In this document: positions 6,725 to 16,615 of the stretch, in pieces
Layout: each line of letters opens with the position of its first letter
Position numbering within the stretch: position 1 is the stretch's first letter
Origin: an uncultured Bacteroidales bacterium
Lineage (GTDB): Bacteria; Bacteroidota; Bacteroidia; Bacteroidales; Bacteroidaceae
Length of the DNA: 64,000 bases
Assembly: GCA_902785075.1 (NCBI GenBank)
Contig: CACZXN010000005.1
Span: forward strand, 1-64,000
Reading direction: 5' to 3'
Translations under genes and position numbers: made by a program
Notes under the pieces: generated by a model
Told to the model about the DNA's origin: nothing
Databases searched by the model: none
Seen by the model: only the letters and a program-made list of their open reading frames with translations

Positions 6725-7330
6725 TTAGAAGAACTTCACGATATCATCCAAAGACCGATGTACAGGACGACGAGGCTCTTCGGCTCTGTAGCCAAGAGCG
6801 ATGACAGCCATAACCGTTTCATTCTCGGGGATAGAGAAGAGTTTGCGCAGTTTGTCAGCCTCGCGCATACCCATAATGAGCGTGTCGAATCCCATAGCAC
6901 GGGCTTGAAGAACCAGATAACAGTTAGAGAGACCATTATCATAAGCTCCCCACCCATCACCTACCTCATTGGCAGGATCGCCTTGAAAGAAACCAGACTT
7001 GCCACGTTCGTATGTCGATACGATGAGAACGGGAGCACCAATGATGCGCGACTTGTTGCCTCCAACCATATCTTGTACTGCAGATAGCTTCTCAGGTGTG
7101 ATTGCTACATAATACTTCGTAGGTTGCTGATTTGCCCATGAAGGTGCGTCTTGAACAGCAGTAAGCAACTTACGCACTTCTGCCTCGCTAATCTTCTTCT
7201 TTGCATCGTAGCTACGGATGCTACGACGAGAGGTGATGACTTCGTCGAATGACGGAGACTTCTTTTGTTGAGCCAAACTTGGTAGCATGACAAGTAGGGC
7301 TAAGGTGATCAATAAAACCTGTCTTTTCAT
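6725..7330 (-). CDS. Exported nitroreductase-family protein
   Basis: A 201-residue protein of the nitroreductase/FMN oxidoreductase fold. After a signal peptide (MKRQVLLITLALLVMLPSLA) come RRSIRSYDAKKKIS (the FMN-phosphate binding RRS/R motif), DAPSWANQQPTKYYV, GAYDNGLSNCYLVLQARAMG and the C-terminal VIALGYRAEEPRRPVH. Relatives reduce nitro or quinone compounds with NAD(P)H through bound FMN and are normally cytoplasmic. Here an exported form lies within an operon of hemicellulases, 39 bases from the GH3 gene. The substrate and electron source in the periplasm are not evident. Confidence 0.85.
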   Translation of the reverse strand: MKRQVLLITLALLVMLPSLAQQKKSPSFDEVITSRRSIRSYDAKKKISEAEVRKLLTAVQDAPSWANQQPTKYYVAITPEKLSAVQDMVGGNKSRIIGAPVLIVSTYERGKSGFFQGDPANEVGDGWGAYDNGLSNCYLVLQARAMGFDTLIMGMREADKLRKLFSIPENETVMAVIALGYRAEEPRRPVHRSLDDIVKFF

Positions 7331-7369
7331 TGCTATTTCGTGTATTTATTGGTTGTTTGATTGTTTGAA

Positions 7370-9973
7370 TCACAGTTTCGAGGTGTTGAGATTGAGAGTG
7401 ACCTTCTGCAACGCATGATCGGCACTCGACGGTCCTACCATCAATTGATATTCTCCTGATTGGACATGCATGGTGTTGCTATTCGAATCCCAACTTTCAA
7501 GATGCTTCAAAGGTAAGCTGATCGTCACCTTGCTTGATTCACCAGCCTTCAGGCGAACCTGCTGATAGCCGCAGAGTGTCTTAATCGGGCCCTCCTTATC
7601 GGCTGTACGACGGAAATAGACTTGTGCGGTCTCTGTTCCCTCTACCTTTCCGGTATTCTTGATGGTGAATGTCAGAGTGACGGTATCGCCTCGCTGTCGA
7701 GCTGTAGGCTTAGAGAACTCGAAGGACGTATAACTCAATCCGTGTCCGAAGGGGAACAACGGCTCACCTGTGAAGTAGCGATAAGTACGATTCTTCATCG
7801 TGTAGTCGAGGAAGTCGGGCAATTGATCGGTATTGCGATAGAAAGTAACAGGTAGCTTACCACTCGGATTGTATCGGCCAGAAAGCACATCAGCGAGTGC
7901 AGCTCCACCTTGTTCGCCGTCATACCACCATTGTACAATCGCATCGCAAGTTTCCAACTCGGGTTGCATCGCCATAGCGCCACCTGAACAGTTGACGAAT
8001 ACGACCTTTTTACCAGCTTCGTGAAGTGTGCGCAACACATCACGCTGAGCCTGAGGCAATTCAATACTTGTGCGATCGCCACCTCGGAAACCTGGCTCAC
8101 TGACACGCATTTCCTCGCCTTCCAATCGGGGTGAGATGCCACCAACAAAGATGATAGTCTCAGCATTACCCACCTGAGCTAACAGTTCTTGAGACGTAGG
8201 TGTTCCCCTATGCTGAATATCGAAATTGAGCGCTCCATACCCCGACTCCTGCACATAATCTATCTGGATGCGGTAAGGCTGACCAGCCTTCACGGCAATC
8301 TCTTGCTGTGCCTGTTGAATACGTTGACGCGCCTGCCATAGGTTTACGATTGTATCACCATTAATCAACAACCGGATTCGGTCATCTCCGCTGATGGTAA
8401 AGATAAGCGTCTCACCCCGAGTGGGAAGAAGCGTTCCCTCAAGATGAGCAGAACAATTCTCAAGATTAACACCAGGAGCAAAGACGGTATTACCACCATT
8501 GCTCAGTTTAACAGGCTCAGTTATGGTAACGGTAGCAACTGGAGTTCCAGACAAATCGATATTGTTGTAATAGACAGCCTGTAATCCCCGACTACCAGAA
8601 GGAGATTGTATCTCAGAGAAACGACTCTCCTGACTCTCGTTGCGAGTGAGTCCACATCCCTGTACGTAAGGCACATCGCCAAACTGACGTCGGATGCCCT
8701 CAAGAGCTGTGACTGTCTTCGTAGGATAGCCAGCATAATTGCCCCACTGCATCACCGAGTCGTTGGCATTAGGTCCCATCACAATAAAGCTGGAGTTACT
8801 TGATAACGGGAGCGAACCGTTGTTCTTAAGCAACACGATACTCTTTCTCGCCATATCAAGCGCTAATTGTTTATGCTGCGCAGAAGCTACAACAGAATCA
8901 GGAATCTTCGTCCACGACACAAGATCATCACTATCAAAGTCGCCAACCTCGAAGCGTGCTATGAGCAGCCGCCTCAGCGAACGATCGAGATCGCTCTCTT
9001 TTATATCACCACGACGCACAGCTTCTGGCAGATTACGATATTCAGAACCGCACTCCACATCTGTTCCTGCAAGCACCGCTTGAGCAGAGGCTTCCTCACT
9101 ATCCTTTGCGGTGTTATGCCAACGAGGCAGGAAATCACGTATGGCACCGCAGTCGCTCGTAATGAGTCCCTGAAATCCCCACTCGTCACGCAATATCTGC
9201 TGCTCATAGCGAGTCTGACTGCAACATGGCTGTCCATCAATACGCTGATACGCACACATCACCTCGGCAACCTTTCCTTCTTGAACCAAAGACTTGAAGG
9301 CAGGCAAGTAGGTTTCCCAAAGGTCACGTTCGGGCAACTCCTCCACATTGAATGTGTGGCGATTCCACTCCGGACCGCTGTGTACAGCAAAATGTTTAGC
9401 GCATGCCAATAGTTTCTTATATTTGCCAATCCATTTACCATCGTAGGTCATCCCTTGCAGACCACGCACTACAGCAAGTCCCATCATCGAAGTCAGGAAA
9501 GGGTCTTCACCGTATGTTTCCTGACCACGTCCCCAACGAGGGTCACGAAAGATATTGATATTCGGAGTCCAGAACGACAGACTTTGGTAGCGTCGGATAT
9601 TACCGGACTCTTTGGCTTGACGAGCTTTCACACGCGCCTCATCGCTGACTGCCGTGAAGATACGATGCAGTAATGCATCATCCCACGATGCCGCCATTGC
9701 CATCGTAATTGGGAAAACAGTAGCGTAGCCATTACGTCCCACACCATGTAGCGCCTCATTCCACCATTGAAACTGCGGGATTTGCAGTCGATCGATGGCA
9801 GGCGAGGTATCCATCATCAATCGCACTTTCTCACCAATCGTCAGCCGTGACAGTAAGTCATCAGCACGTTGGGAGGCCGTTAACTGCGTATTCTGATAAG
9901 GGAGCGTAACTGTTTGCGCATTCAGCGATAGTACACTTATGACAGCTAACAAACATAAGACAATTCTTTTCAT
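7370..9973 (-). CDS. GH3 beta-glucosidase/xylosidase with PA14 insert
   Basis: An 867-residue exported enzyme. A signal peptide (MKRIVLCLLAVISVLSLNAQ) is followed by the GH3 TIM barrel with GRGQETYGEDPF (147-158), KH at 193-194 and the nucleophile Asp274 in GLITSDCGAIRDF. Next comes the alpha/beta sandwich, which contains a PA14-type insert at about 450-590 (LQAVYYNNIDLSG, SGDDRIRLLINGDT), and a C-terminal fibronectin-III-like domain. Prevotella GH3 enzymes of this layout cleave terminal glucose or xylose from oligosaccharides; the exact sugar cannot be read here. The frame starts at 10006, overlapping the GH9 stop (ATGA), but the ATG at 9973 gives a normal signal peptide and is preferred. 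Confidence 0.9.
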   Translation of the reverse strand: MKRIVLCLLAVISVLSLNAQTVTLPYQNTQLTASQRADDLLSRLTIGEKVRLMMDTSPAIDRLQIPQFQWWNEALHGVGRNGYATVFPITMAMAASWDDALLHRIFTAVSDEARVKARQAKESGNIRRYQSLSFWTPNINIFRDPRWGRGQETYGEDPFLTSMMGLAVVRGLQGMTYDGKWIGKYKKLLACAKHFAVHSGPEWNRHTFNVEELPERDLWETYLPAFKSLVQEGKVAEVMCAYQRIDGQPCCSQTRYEQQILRDEWGFQGLITSDCGAIRDFLPRWHNTAKDSEEASAQAVLAGTDVECGSEYRNLPEAVRRGDIKESDLDRSLRRLLIARFEVGDFDSDDLVSWTKIPDSVVASAQHKQLALDMARKSIVLLKNNGSLPLSSNSSFIVMGPNANDSVMQWGNYAGYPTKTVTALEGIRRQFGDVPYVQGCGLTRNESQESRFSEIQSPSGSRGLQAVYYNNIDLSGTPVATVTITEPVKLSNGGNTVFAPGVNLENCSAHLEGTLLPTRGETLIFTISGDDRIRLLINGDTIVNLWQARQRIQQAQQEIAVKAGQPYRIQIDYVQESGYGALNFDIQHRGTPTSQELLAQVGNAETIIFVGGISPRLEGEEMRVSEPGFRGGDRTSIELPQAQRDVLRTLHEAGKKVVFVNCSGGAMAMQPELETCDAIVQWWYDGEQGGAALADVLSGRYNPSGKLPVTFYRNTDQLPDFLDYTMKNRTYRYFTGEPLFPFGHGLSYTSFEFSKPTARQRGDTVTLTFTIKNTGKVEGTETAQVYFRRTADKEGPIKTLCGYQQVRLKAGESSKVTISLPLKHLESWDSNSNTMHVQSGEYQLMVGPSSADHALQKVTLNLNTSKL

Positions 9974-10002
9974 ACTAACTAATGGGTTTATAAAATCATA
10001 TT

Positions 10003-12507
10003 TCATTGAGCCTTCACGATATTCTTCAATGATGAGCCGAAGATTATATACTGCGTATTACCTGCAATCGTACCCTCGTTCTGTCCCCAAAGGAATGGCC
10101 AGTCGTCGAAGTTCTCGAAGTGATCGGGTTTGCGGAACAGCAGACCTGGAGCCACATTGCCAGGAATGGCAGAGAAGTCAGCACGGTTGTTTCCGTAGAA
10201 TACCTGCTTCGGACGGGTAGCACCTACAACTGCCACAAACGAATAGTTGTGGTAGGGATGACAACCATAGAGCCAGTTAGCTACGCGATAGACCTCATCC
10301 TTCTTGACGATATCTGGATAATAAATATGTGCGTAGTTCACGGTGATGCCGAAGTTCAGCACGGCATTCACACCAGCCCAGTTTCCAAGTCCGATGGGCA
10401 CGCCATACGGGTTCTGCGTGTCGAAACTATGGATGTATTCGACATAGCGCTCGACCATAGGACGCAACTGCTCCTTATAGGCGGCATCCTTCATAGGGAT
10501 GCTATCAAGCATGGTCTGCAAGTTGCGAGGAACATTGCGGTTGTTGCCATTGCCAACACCCGTTAACCAGTTGTTGTCTGCTTCAGCCTGTCTGTTGCGA
10601 CGACGTGGATTGCTGGCCATCAACTGTTCAGCCTCTTGACGCAAACGATCAGCTTGCAATTGTGCTCTCTCAGCCAACTCATTGTTATACCCCCGAAGCA
10701 CGCGGGCTGCTGATGTAAACACACCTGCGGCCTGAATGTCAAGACTTGGATTACGGGTCGTAAAGGCCCACATATCATCTGGAGTACCACTACTTTTTCC
10801 GTCAGCACTTACTTCATAAGGCTTCAACGACGGATCGTAGTGCAAACCATCGGTGATCGAGGCAGCATCGCCCAAGTGGTGATAATTGTCTAGGACGGAG
10901 TTTGAAAGTGTTGAGGACATGTGACCGATTTGCTCTGCCTGAGCCACAAGATTAAGAATGCCGTGCTCGATAAACTGCAGGATATCGGGCTTGCCATCAG
11001 GACGGTGCAGTTCCACATAACGCTGCTCCTGACTGACAAATGTTTCATCACGCTGCGGTTTAAATAAATCCCACGTCCGTATTAAGTTCTGCACAACATT
11101 AATGTTCGAACTTGTTTCGATATCAAAGTCGCCTGCATCGAAGAACCCACCAATGTTCAGACCAGGAATGAGTTCATACGGTTTATATTTCGTATCTGTC
11201 GTCTGACCCTGACTATGCAAATCGAAGTGGTCACTAGGCGGAGCCTGCAGGTAGCCCTCCTTGAACGGTTCTCCATGCCAAGTGCGGTAACCCTCGGTAA
11301 CATACATGTGATTCATGTGTATGGGAACCCATACATCGGTTGTCGCATCAGTGATTTTGTCATATACGTGTTCGTCAATCAAAAAATTGTTCGTCTTCGT
11401 ATCGCCATACTGTATATAATAGATTCCTGGGGCTTTAACAGTCGAAAAAACGAACTTGACATAATTGTATTTATAATAGGGTCCCCATGTCTGGATCTTA
11501 CCCTTGAATGCCTGCTCCGTAGTGCCGTCTTCCTTAATACGCATAAGCGCGGCTGTTGCTTGCGGCTTATCGGTCTTGTCCAATTCTATGACTGCTACCT
11601 TGGGTTGTTCGGGTGTGTATCCAATCTGCGAAAAACCAATGTTAGGTTCACGAATCCAACCAGGGATAGCATGAGGTTCCACAGTCCAAGTAAAAACTTT
11701 GCCTGTCTTTCCTTTCGGCAACACGCTACGAAGCACGAACCAACCGTTCTGAGCCAACATACGCCCATCATAAAGTTCCAATTCAGCATTATCACAACTG
11801 ATACGAATCATACGTTCGGGAGCATCCAAAGCCATCGTAATGGAATGACCCGTCTCTAAAGGACAGGGATCTACAAAGCGATCGGTACCACGGTCATCGT
11901 ATGTCTTGAAACCCTTAAACTGACGAGGCTTCTCGCTGTTAGGGCGAGTAATAGTCTGACTTGTCGCATAGCGAGGAAAGCGGTTCAACCGACCATCCAT
12001 CATAAAAGTCTTCAACCAATATTGCGAGGGCAGGAACTCCAAATTGAAACCTGCTTCTCCTACCAATTTCTCTGGCACGGGCTTATCGAGCCAGACAGCA
12101 ATCTCCACAGCTTTGCCTTTGGCTGTTACCTCCACACGGCTGTTGAAATCCTCTTGGAAGCCAGCTGATGGACCACCCAAAGCAGCCGCCGTGTAGCGCA
12201 GAGCCACTTCTATGCTACCTTTATTACGATCTACTTTACGATCAGTCATCGTTGGTACCAAATCCCATTGTTCGGGGGTCTTGTTCAGACGAACAGCACC
12301 ACCCTGAATGGTGCGCACCCCATGATGAATGATTTCAATACCAGAGTTCTTCTCATCGTTGAACCCGCCGTTAAAACTATTGCTGAACACCAGCACATTC
12401 ACGCCTTGACACTCGAAATATTCAAGGTCGTTCAACCTTAGATCTTGTGCCATTGAGAGGGCACAAAAAAACAGGAAAAGAGTCGCTGTAATAAAAGGTT
12501 TTTTCAT
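10003..12507 (-). CDS. GH9 family glycoside hydrolase
   Basis: An 834-residue exported enzyme and first gene of the minus-strand hemicellulase operon. Residues 1-20 form a signal peptide. A long N-terminal beta region and a CelD_N-like Ig domain (RIKEDG, GIYYIQYGDTKTNNF) precede the alpha/alpha-barrel. GH9 hallmarks are GGFFDAGDFDIE near residue 455 (the DAGD base motif), GHMSSTLSNSVLDNYHHLGD, YGCHPYHNYSFVAVVGATRP and WGQNEGTIAGNTQYI near residue 815 with the acid Glu. An Arg/Gln-rich segment (RAQLQADRLRQEAEQL, then NPRRRNRQAEADN) around 625-660 is an unusual insert. Family members cut beta-1,4 or mixed-linkage glucans and related chains; exact specificity is open. Confidence 0.88.
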   Translation of the reverse strand: MKKPFITATLFLFFCALSMAQDLRLNDLEYFECQGVNVLVFSNSFNGGFNDEKNSGIEIIHHGVRTIQGGAVRLNKTPEQWDLVPTMTDRKVDRNKGSIEVALRYTAAALGGPSAGFQEDFNSRVEVTAKGKAVEIAVWLDKPVPEKLVGEAGFNLEFLPSQYWLKTFMMDGRLNRFPRYATSQTITRPNSEKPRQFKGFKTYDDRGTDRFVDPCPLETGHSITMALDAPERMIRISCDNAELELYDGRMLAQNGWFVLRSVLPKGKTGKVFTWTVEPHAIPGWIREPNIGFSQIGYTPEQPKVAVIELDKTDKPQATAALMRIKEDGTTEQAFKGKIQTWGPYYKYNYVKFVFSTVKAPGIYYIQYGDTKTNNFLIDEHVYDKITDATTDVWVPIHMNHMYVTEGYRTWHGEPFKEGYLQAPPSDHFDLHSQGQTTDTKYKPYELIPGLNIGGFFDAGDFDIETSSNINVVQNLIRTWDLFKPQRDETFVSQEQRYVELHRPDGKPDILQFIEHGILNLVAQAEQIGHMSSTLSNSVLDNYHHLGDAASITDGLHYDPSLKPYEVSADGKSSGTPDDMWAFTTRNPSLDIQAAGVFTSAARVLRGYNNELAERAQLQADRLRQEAEQLMASNPRRRNRQAEADNNWLTGVGNGNNRNVPRNLQTMLDSIPMKDAAYKEQLRPMVERYVEYIHSFDTQNPYGVPIGLGNWAGVNAVLNFGITVNYAHIYYPDIVKKDEVYRVANWLYGCHPYHNYSFVAVVGATRPKQVFYGNNRADFSAIPGNVAPGLLFRKPDHFENFDDWPFLWGQNEGTIAGNTQYIIFGSSLKNIVKAQ

Positions 12508-12655
12508 GTGTATGTTATGTATTGATGCTTACCATCGGTAATATTACCTAAACCTCCGGCAGCATATCAAGATAGTAAAATGGATGCTTTAAAATCGTTT
12601 TATCTCTTCATACTTACGCTGATGATTGTCTGATGATGTTTTAACATGCTCGGGA

Positions 12656-12663
12656 CAAAGTTA
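12656..12663 (-). promoter_or_regulatory. Promoter -7 box, GH9-GH3-nitroreductase-GH43 operon
   Basis: TAACTTTG on the minus strand matches the Bacteroidota -7 box. It implies a leader of about 140 bases before the GH9 start at 12507. No dyad or hybrid two-component operator is evident in that leader. Confidence 0.6.
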
Positions 12664-12800
12664 GGGAAAAAAACTCAAATAACTATATAATAAGGTGTAA
12701 AATATGTGAAATGGGCAAAATTTTAGCATTTGACACTTAATAAATCATAATTTTTTGACTTTTCTTGCTAAAACATATCGTACATAAGAATCTTTTTTCA

Positions 12801-12862
12801 TACCTTTGCCCCCCGAAACGAAACAGACCCCCTCTAACTCCCCCTCTATGGGGAGGAGTAGG
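12801..12862 (+). promoter_or_regulatory. topA promoter and C-rich hairpin in the leader
   Basis: TACCTTTG at 12801-12808 is a good -7 box for topA. The leader then carries CTCCCC...GGGGAG (about 12837-12855), a hairpin of the CTCCC/GGGAG family seen elsewhere. The rest of the 12508-12907 gap is AT-rich with the divergent GH9 promoter and no other gene. Confidence 0.6.
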
Positions 12863-12907
12863 AACTAAGAGTGATAATTTCTAAAAAATAAAATCGAAGA
12901 GTTGAAA

Positions 12908-15238
12908 ATGCAGAAAAATCTGGTGATTGTAGAGTCTCCTGCCAAGGCGAAGACATTAGAGAAATTTCTTGGAAAAGACTATAAGGTGATGTCTAGTTAT
13001 GGTCATATTCGTGACCTAAAGAAAAAGGACTTTGGAGTGGACTTGGACAACTTAAATCCTGAATATGAGATTCCGTCTGACAAGGAGTCGTTAGTGAAGT
13101 CATTGAAGAAGAATGCAAAAGAGGCGGAAACGGTGTGGCTTGCGTCCGATGAAGACCGTGAGGGAGAAGCTATCTCGTGGCATTTAGCCCAAGTATTGGG
13201 ACTGAACATGGCTCAAACCAAACGTATCGTGTTTCACGAAATCACGGAGAATGCCATCTTAGAAGCCATCAAGGCACCTCGCACCATCGACATAAATCTT
13301 GTAAACGCTCAGCAGGCACGTCGTGTGTTGGACCGTATAGTGGGATTCAAACTGTCACCCGTGTTATGGAAAAAATTAAAACCATCTTTGTCAGCAGGTC
13401 GAGTTCAGTCGGTGTGTGTACGCCTGATTGTAGAACGCGAACGTGAAATTGAGCAGTTCAAGGCAGAGTCGAGCTATAAGGTAGAAGCAGAGTTTGAGAC
13501 GACTGACGAGAAGGGTCAGAAGACGGGGTTCCGTGCAGATTTGAACACACGTTTCAAAACAGAAGAGGATGCTCGCCATTTTCTCGAATCGATTGAAGGC
13601 AAGACCTTCACTGTGGTTGACATCTCGAAGAAACCGATGAAGAAAACTCCGGCACCTCCATTCACAACCTCTACACTACAGCAGGAAGCTGCCCGCAAGT
13701 TGGGATTCACGGTATCACAGACTATGATGGTGGCTCAGCGTTTGTACGAATCGGGATTCATCACCTACATGCGTACTGACTCTGTGAACCTGTCAACCCT
13801 GTGTTTGGGAACCAGCAAACAGGAAATCATTGCTCAATGGGGTAAGGAGTATAGCAAGACACGCAACTACCACACCAATTCGAAAGGAGCTCAGGAGGCT
13901 CACGAAGCCATTCGTCCGACCTATATCTCTAACCACGAAATTACAGGCAACGCGCAAGAACGCAAGTTGTATGAGCTGATTTGGAAACGTACGCTGGCTT
14001 CACAGATGGCTGATGCAGAGACAGAGAAGACAACTATCAAGATAGCCCTCGACGGCACAGATTATGACTTCACAGCAAATGGAGAAATCGTAACTTTCGA
14101 TGGTTTCCTGCGCTTATATCACGAATCAGTGGAGGAAGAGGATCTACCCGATGATGAAACCCGCCAATTGCCAAACCTCAAAATCGGCACACAGTTGAAA
14201 CCCGTGGTTCTACAAGCAATGGAGCGTCTTTCGCAAGCTCCTGTCAGATACACAGAAGCCAGTTTGGTACACAAGTTGGAAGAACTGGGTATTGGACGTC
14301 CTTCGACCTATGCGACTTTCATCTCGACCATTCAGCAGCGCGAATATGTGGCAAAGGGCAATAAGCCAGGCGAGAAGTATCAGTTCCATATTCTAAAACT
14401 GCAAAAAGGCAAAATCAAAGAATCGACCAAGACAGAGGTTGTAGGGCAGGAGAAAGCCAAACTGCTACCAACAGACATCGGTGTAGTGGTGAATGACTTC
14501 CTTATGCAGTTCTTCCCTGAGATTATGGATTACCACTTTACAGCCAATGTAGAGAAGGATTTCGATAAAGTGGCAGAAGGTAAGGCTGACTGGAAAAAAG
14601 TTATCAAAGACTTCTACGGAGACTTTGAACCTTTGGTAGAAAAGACAATGAATGACAAGATGGAGCACAAGATGGGCGAACGCGTTCTAGGTACTGACCC
14701 TACGAGCGGCAAACCTGTATCTGTGAAAATCGGTCGATTTGGCCCTGTGGTACAAATCGGAAGTGCAAACGACAAGGACAAACCTCGATTTGCTCAACTA
14801 AAAAAAGGTCAAAGTATCCAAACAATCACATACGAGGAAGCTATGGATTTGTTCAAACTGCCTCGCACCCTCGGCGAATATGAAGGCTTTGAGATCTCGA
14901 TCGGAACAGGAAGATTCGGACCATACATTTTGTACAATAAATCGTATGTAAGTCTGCCGAACAATTATAACCCGATGGATGTTACGCTCGAAGAGGCAAT
15001 CGAGTTGATCAACGAGAAGAAACAAACCGACCAGAAGAAGCATCTTAAACAGTTTGCAGAAGAACCCGAATTGGAAATACTCAATGGACGATTTGGACCA
15101 TATCTACACTACAAAGGCAACAACTATAAACTGCCTAAAAGCCAAAGCGACCTTGAGACTCTCACAGCAGAGAAGTGTTTGGAGATTATCCGGGCTCAAG
15201 AAAGCAGAAATCACAAAGGCAAAGCAAACAAGGACTGA
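12908..15238 (+). CDS. topA: DNA topoisomerase I
   Basis: A 776-residue type IA topoisomerase that relaxes negative supercoils by passing strands through a nick. The N-terminal Toprim domain is visible (LVIVESPAKAKTLEKFLG; DEDREGEAI), then the core domains with the catalytic Tyr in SGFITYMRTDSVNLS and LGIGRPSTYA. The C-terminal part lacks cysteine zinc fingers and instead has repeats of the form VKIGRFGPVVQIG, ISIGTGRFGPYILY and ILNGRFGPYLHYKG, as is usual in Bacteroidota. The frame opens at a TTG at 12902; the ATG at 12908 is taken as start. The stop overlaps the aroK start (TGATG). Confidence 0.96.
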   Translation: MQKNLVIVESPAKAKTLEKFLGKDYKVMSSYGHIRDLKKKDFGVDLDNLNPEYEIPSDKESLVKSLKKNAKEAETVWLASDEDREGEAISWHLAQVLGLNMAQTKRIVFHEITENAILEAIKAPRTIDINLVNAQQARRVLDRIVGFKLSPVLWKKLKPSLSAGRVQSVCVRLIVEREREIEQFKAESSYKVEAEFETTDEKGQKTGFRADLNTRFKTEEDARHFLESIEGKTFTVVDISKKPMKKTPAPPFTTSTLQQEAARKLGFTVSQTMMVAQRLYESGFITYMRTDSVNLSTLCLGTSKQEIIAQWGKEYSKTRNYHTNSKGAQEAHEAIRPTYISNHEITGNAQERKLYELIWKRTLASQMADAETEKTTIKIALDGTDYDFTANGEIVTFDGFLRLYHESVEEEDLPDDETRQLPNLKIGTQLKPVVLQAMERLSQAPVRYTEASLVHKLEELGIGRPSTYATFISTIQQREYVAKGNKPGEKYQFHILKLQKGKIKESTKTEVVGQEKAKLLPTDIGVVVNDFLMQFFPEIMDYHFTANVEKDFDKVAEGKADWKKVIKDFYGDFEPLVEKTMNDKMEHKMGERVLGTDPTSGKPVSVKIGRFGPVVQIGSANDKDKPRFAQLKKGQSIQTITYEEAMDLFKLPRTLGEYEGFEISIGTGRFGPYILYNKSYVSLPNNYNPMDVTLEEAIELINEKKQTDQKKHLKQFAEEPELEILNGRFGPYLHYKGNNYKLPKSQSDLETLTAEKCLEIIRAQESRNHKGKANKD

Positions 15239-15783
15239 TGAGAGTGATTCTGATAGGATACATGGGAGCTGGTAAAACCACCTTTGGAAAGGCACTCGCT
15301 CAACAGATGGATATGACGTTCTGCGACCTCGATTGGTACATCGAAGAACAAAACAGAACCACGATCTCACAAATCTTCAAGAATGAAGGCGAAACTGCCT
15401 TCCGTGAGAAAGAGCGGGAAGCCCTCCACAAAGTGATGCAGCAAGATAACCTCATATTGGCAGTTGGAGGAGGAACTCCCTGTTTCTATGATAATATCGA
15501 CTTCATGAATCAAAAGGCTCACACTATCTATCTAAGCGCAACGCCTGAGACACTAAAGGCTCACATCAGGATGGGAGGATCGAAACGTCCACTTGTCGAT
15601 GGAAAGACTGATGAGGAACTAACGGAGTTTATTACCACATCACTCAAGAAACGTGAGTCTTATTATCAAAAAGCGGCAGATACCATAACAATTCCAACTA
15701 TCACACGTCAGGAGGAAATCGACGAATGTGTAGAAGTCCTCAAAAAAATCATAATTAATCGAGTATCTCAACAAAAAAAATAG
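15238..15783 (+). CDS. aroK: Shikimate kinase
   Basis: A 181-residue kinase that phosphorylates shikimate in aromatic amino-acid synthesis. Walker A is GYMGAGKTT at residues 8-16, followed by the shikimate-binding DLDWYIE, FREKEREAL (Arg of the FRxxE motif) and VGGGTPC. The lid/adenine segment contains GGSKRPLVDG. The length is normal. The start is the ATG that overlaps the topA stop; the frame stays open upstream inside topA but that part encodes nothing family-like. argB follows after 4 bases, so topA-aroK-argB is one transcription unit. Confidence 0.95.
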   Translation: MRVILIGYMGAGKTTFGKALAQQMDMTFCDLDWYIEEQNRTTISQIFKNEGETAFREKEREALHKVMQQDNLILAVGGGTPCFYDNIDFMNQKAHTIYLSATPETLKAHIRMGGSKRPLVDGKTDEELTEFITTSLKKRESYYQKAADTITIPTITRQEEIDECVEVLKKIIINRVSQQKK

Positions 15784-15787
15784 AGGA

Positions 15788-16558
15788 ATGGAAAAGCTGA
15801 CTATCATTAAAGTTGGAGGAAAGATTGTAGAGGAAAAACAATCGCTGGAGCAATTGCTCGACAGCTTTGCCGCAATTCAGGGAAACAAGCTATTGGTTCA
15901 CGGAGGTGGTAGAAGCGCCACTCAAATAGCGGCTCAACTTGGCATTGAGACCCAAATGGTGGATGGTCGTAGAGTGACTGACGAGGCGATGTTGAAAGTG
16001 GTGACTATGGTATATGGCGGATTAGTAAACAAAAACATCGTTGCTCAATTGCAAGCCCGTCATATTAACGCAATGGGACTCACTGGTGCCGACCTAAACG
16101 TAATTCAATCCCATAAGCGGCTGCCCAATCCGATAGATTTCGGTTTCGTAGGCGATGTAGACAAAGTGAATGGCAAGCAACTGGCGAATCTAATCAGCAC
16201 AGGAATCGTACCCATTATGGCACCACTTACACACGATTGTGAAGGACATCTTCTCAACACCAATGCTGACACAATAGCAGGCGAAGTGGCAAAGGCGCTT
16301 ACTCCTTATTATAATATAAGGCTCATATTCTGCTTTGAAATGGCTGGTGTGATGCAAGACGTAAACGATGAGCAAAGTGTCATCCCACACATTAATGCTA
16401 CCGACTTCAAACGGCTTGTAGATAACGGAACGATTCAAGGAGGTATGATTCCGAAGATACAAAACGCAATTGATGCTATCGATGCAGGAGTGGAAGAAGT
16501 AATCATTACCAAAGCAAGCGCTATTGATTGCAATAAAGGTACTAAAATAACAAAATAA
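15788..16558 (+). CDS. argB: Acetylglutamate kinase
   Basis: A 256-residue amino-acid kinase for the second step of arginine synthesis (N-acetylglutamate to its 5-phosphate). Family motifs are IIKVGGKIVEE (phosphate-binding Lys/Gly loop), VHGGGRSAT, GRRVTDEAML, NAMGLTGADLN, LNTNADTIAGEVAKAL and GGMIPKIQNAIDAIDAG near the C-terminus. The stretch IFCFEMAGVMQDVND replaces the more usual LTDVxGV but keeps the fold pattern. It ends the topA-aroK-argB operon. Confidence 0.94.
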   Translation: MEKLTIIKVGGKIVEEKQSLEQLLDSFAAIQGNKLLVHGGGRSATQIAAQLGIETQMVDGRRVTDEAMLKVVTMVYGGLVNKNIVAQLQARHINAMGLTGADLNVIQSHKRLPNPIDFGFVGDVDKVNGKQLANLISTGIVPIMAPLTHDCEGHLLNTNADTIAGEVAKALTPYYNIRLIFCFEMAGVMQDVNDEQSVIPHINATDFKRLVDNGTIQGGMIPKIQNAIDAIDAGVEEVIITKASAIDCNKGTKITK

Positions 16559-16566
16559 AAAAATTT

Positions 16567-16601
16567 CGGATGAATTGTAACTTTTGTACGGTTCATCCGT
16601 C
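16567..16601 (+). promoter_or_regulatory. ECF-type promoter of the sigma factor gene, inside an inverted repeat
   Basis: GTAAC (AAC at 16579-16581) is followed after exactly 16 bases by CGTC (16598-16601), the general ECF-sigma -35/-10 pattern. It would start a transcript about 10 bases before the ATG at 16616. The same stretch is bounded by CGGATGAA (16567-16574) and TTCATCCG (16592-16599), which could form a hairpin terminating argB or serve as an operator. The match suggests that the sigma factor transcribes its own gene. Confidence 0.6.
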
Positions 16602-16615
16602 TTAATTATAGAGAG

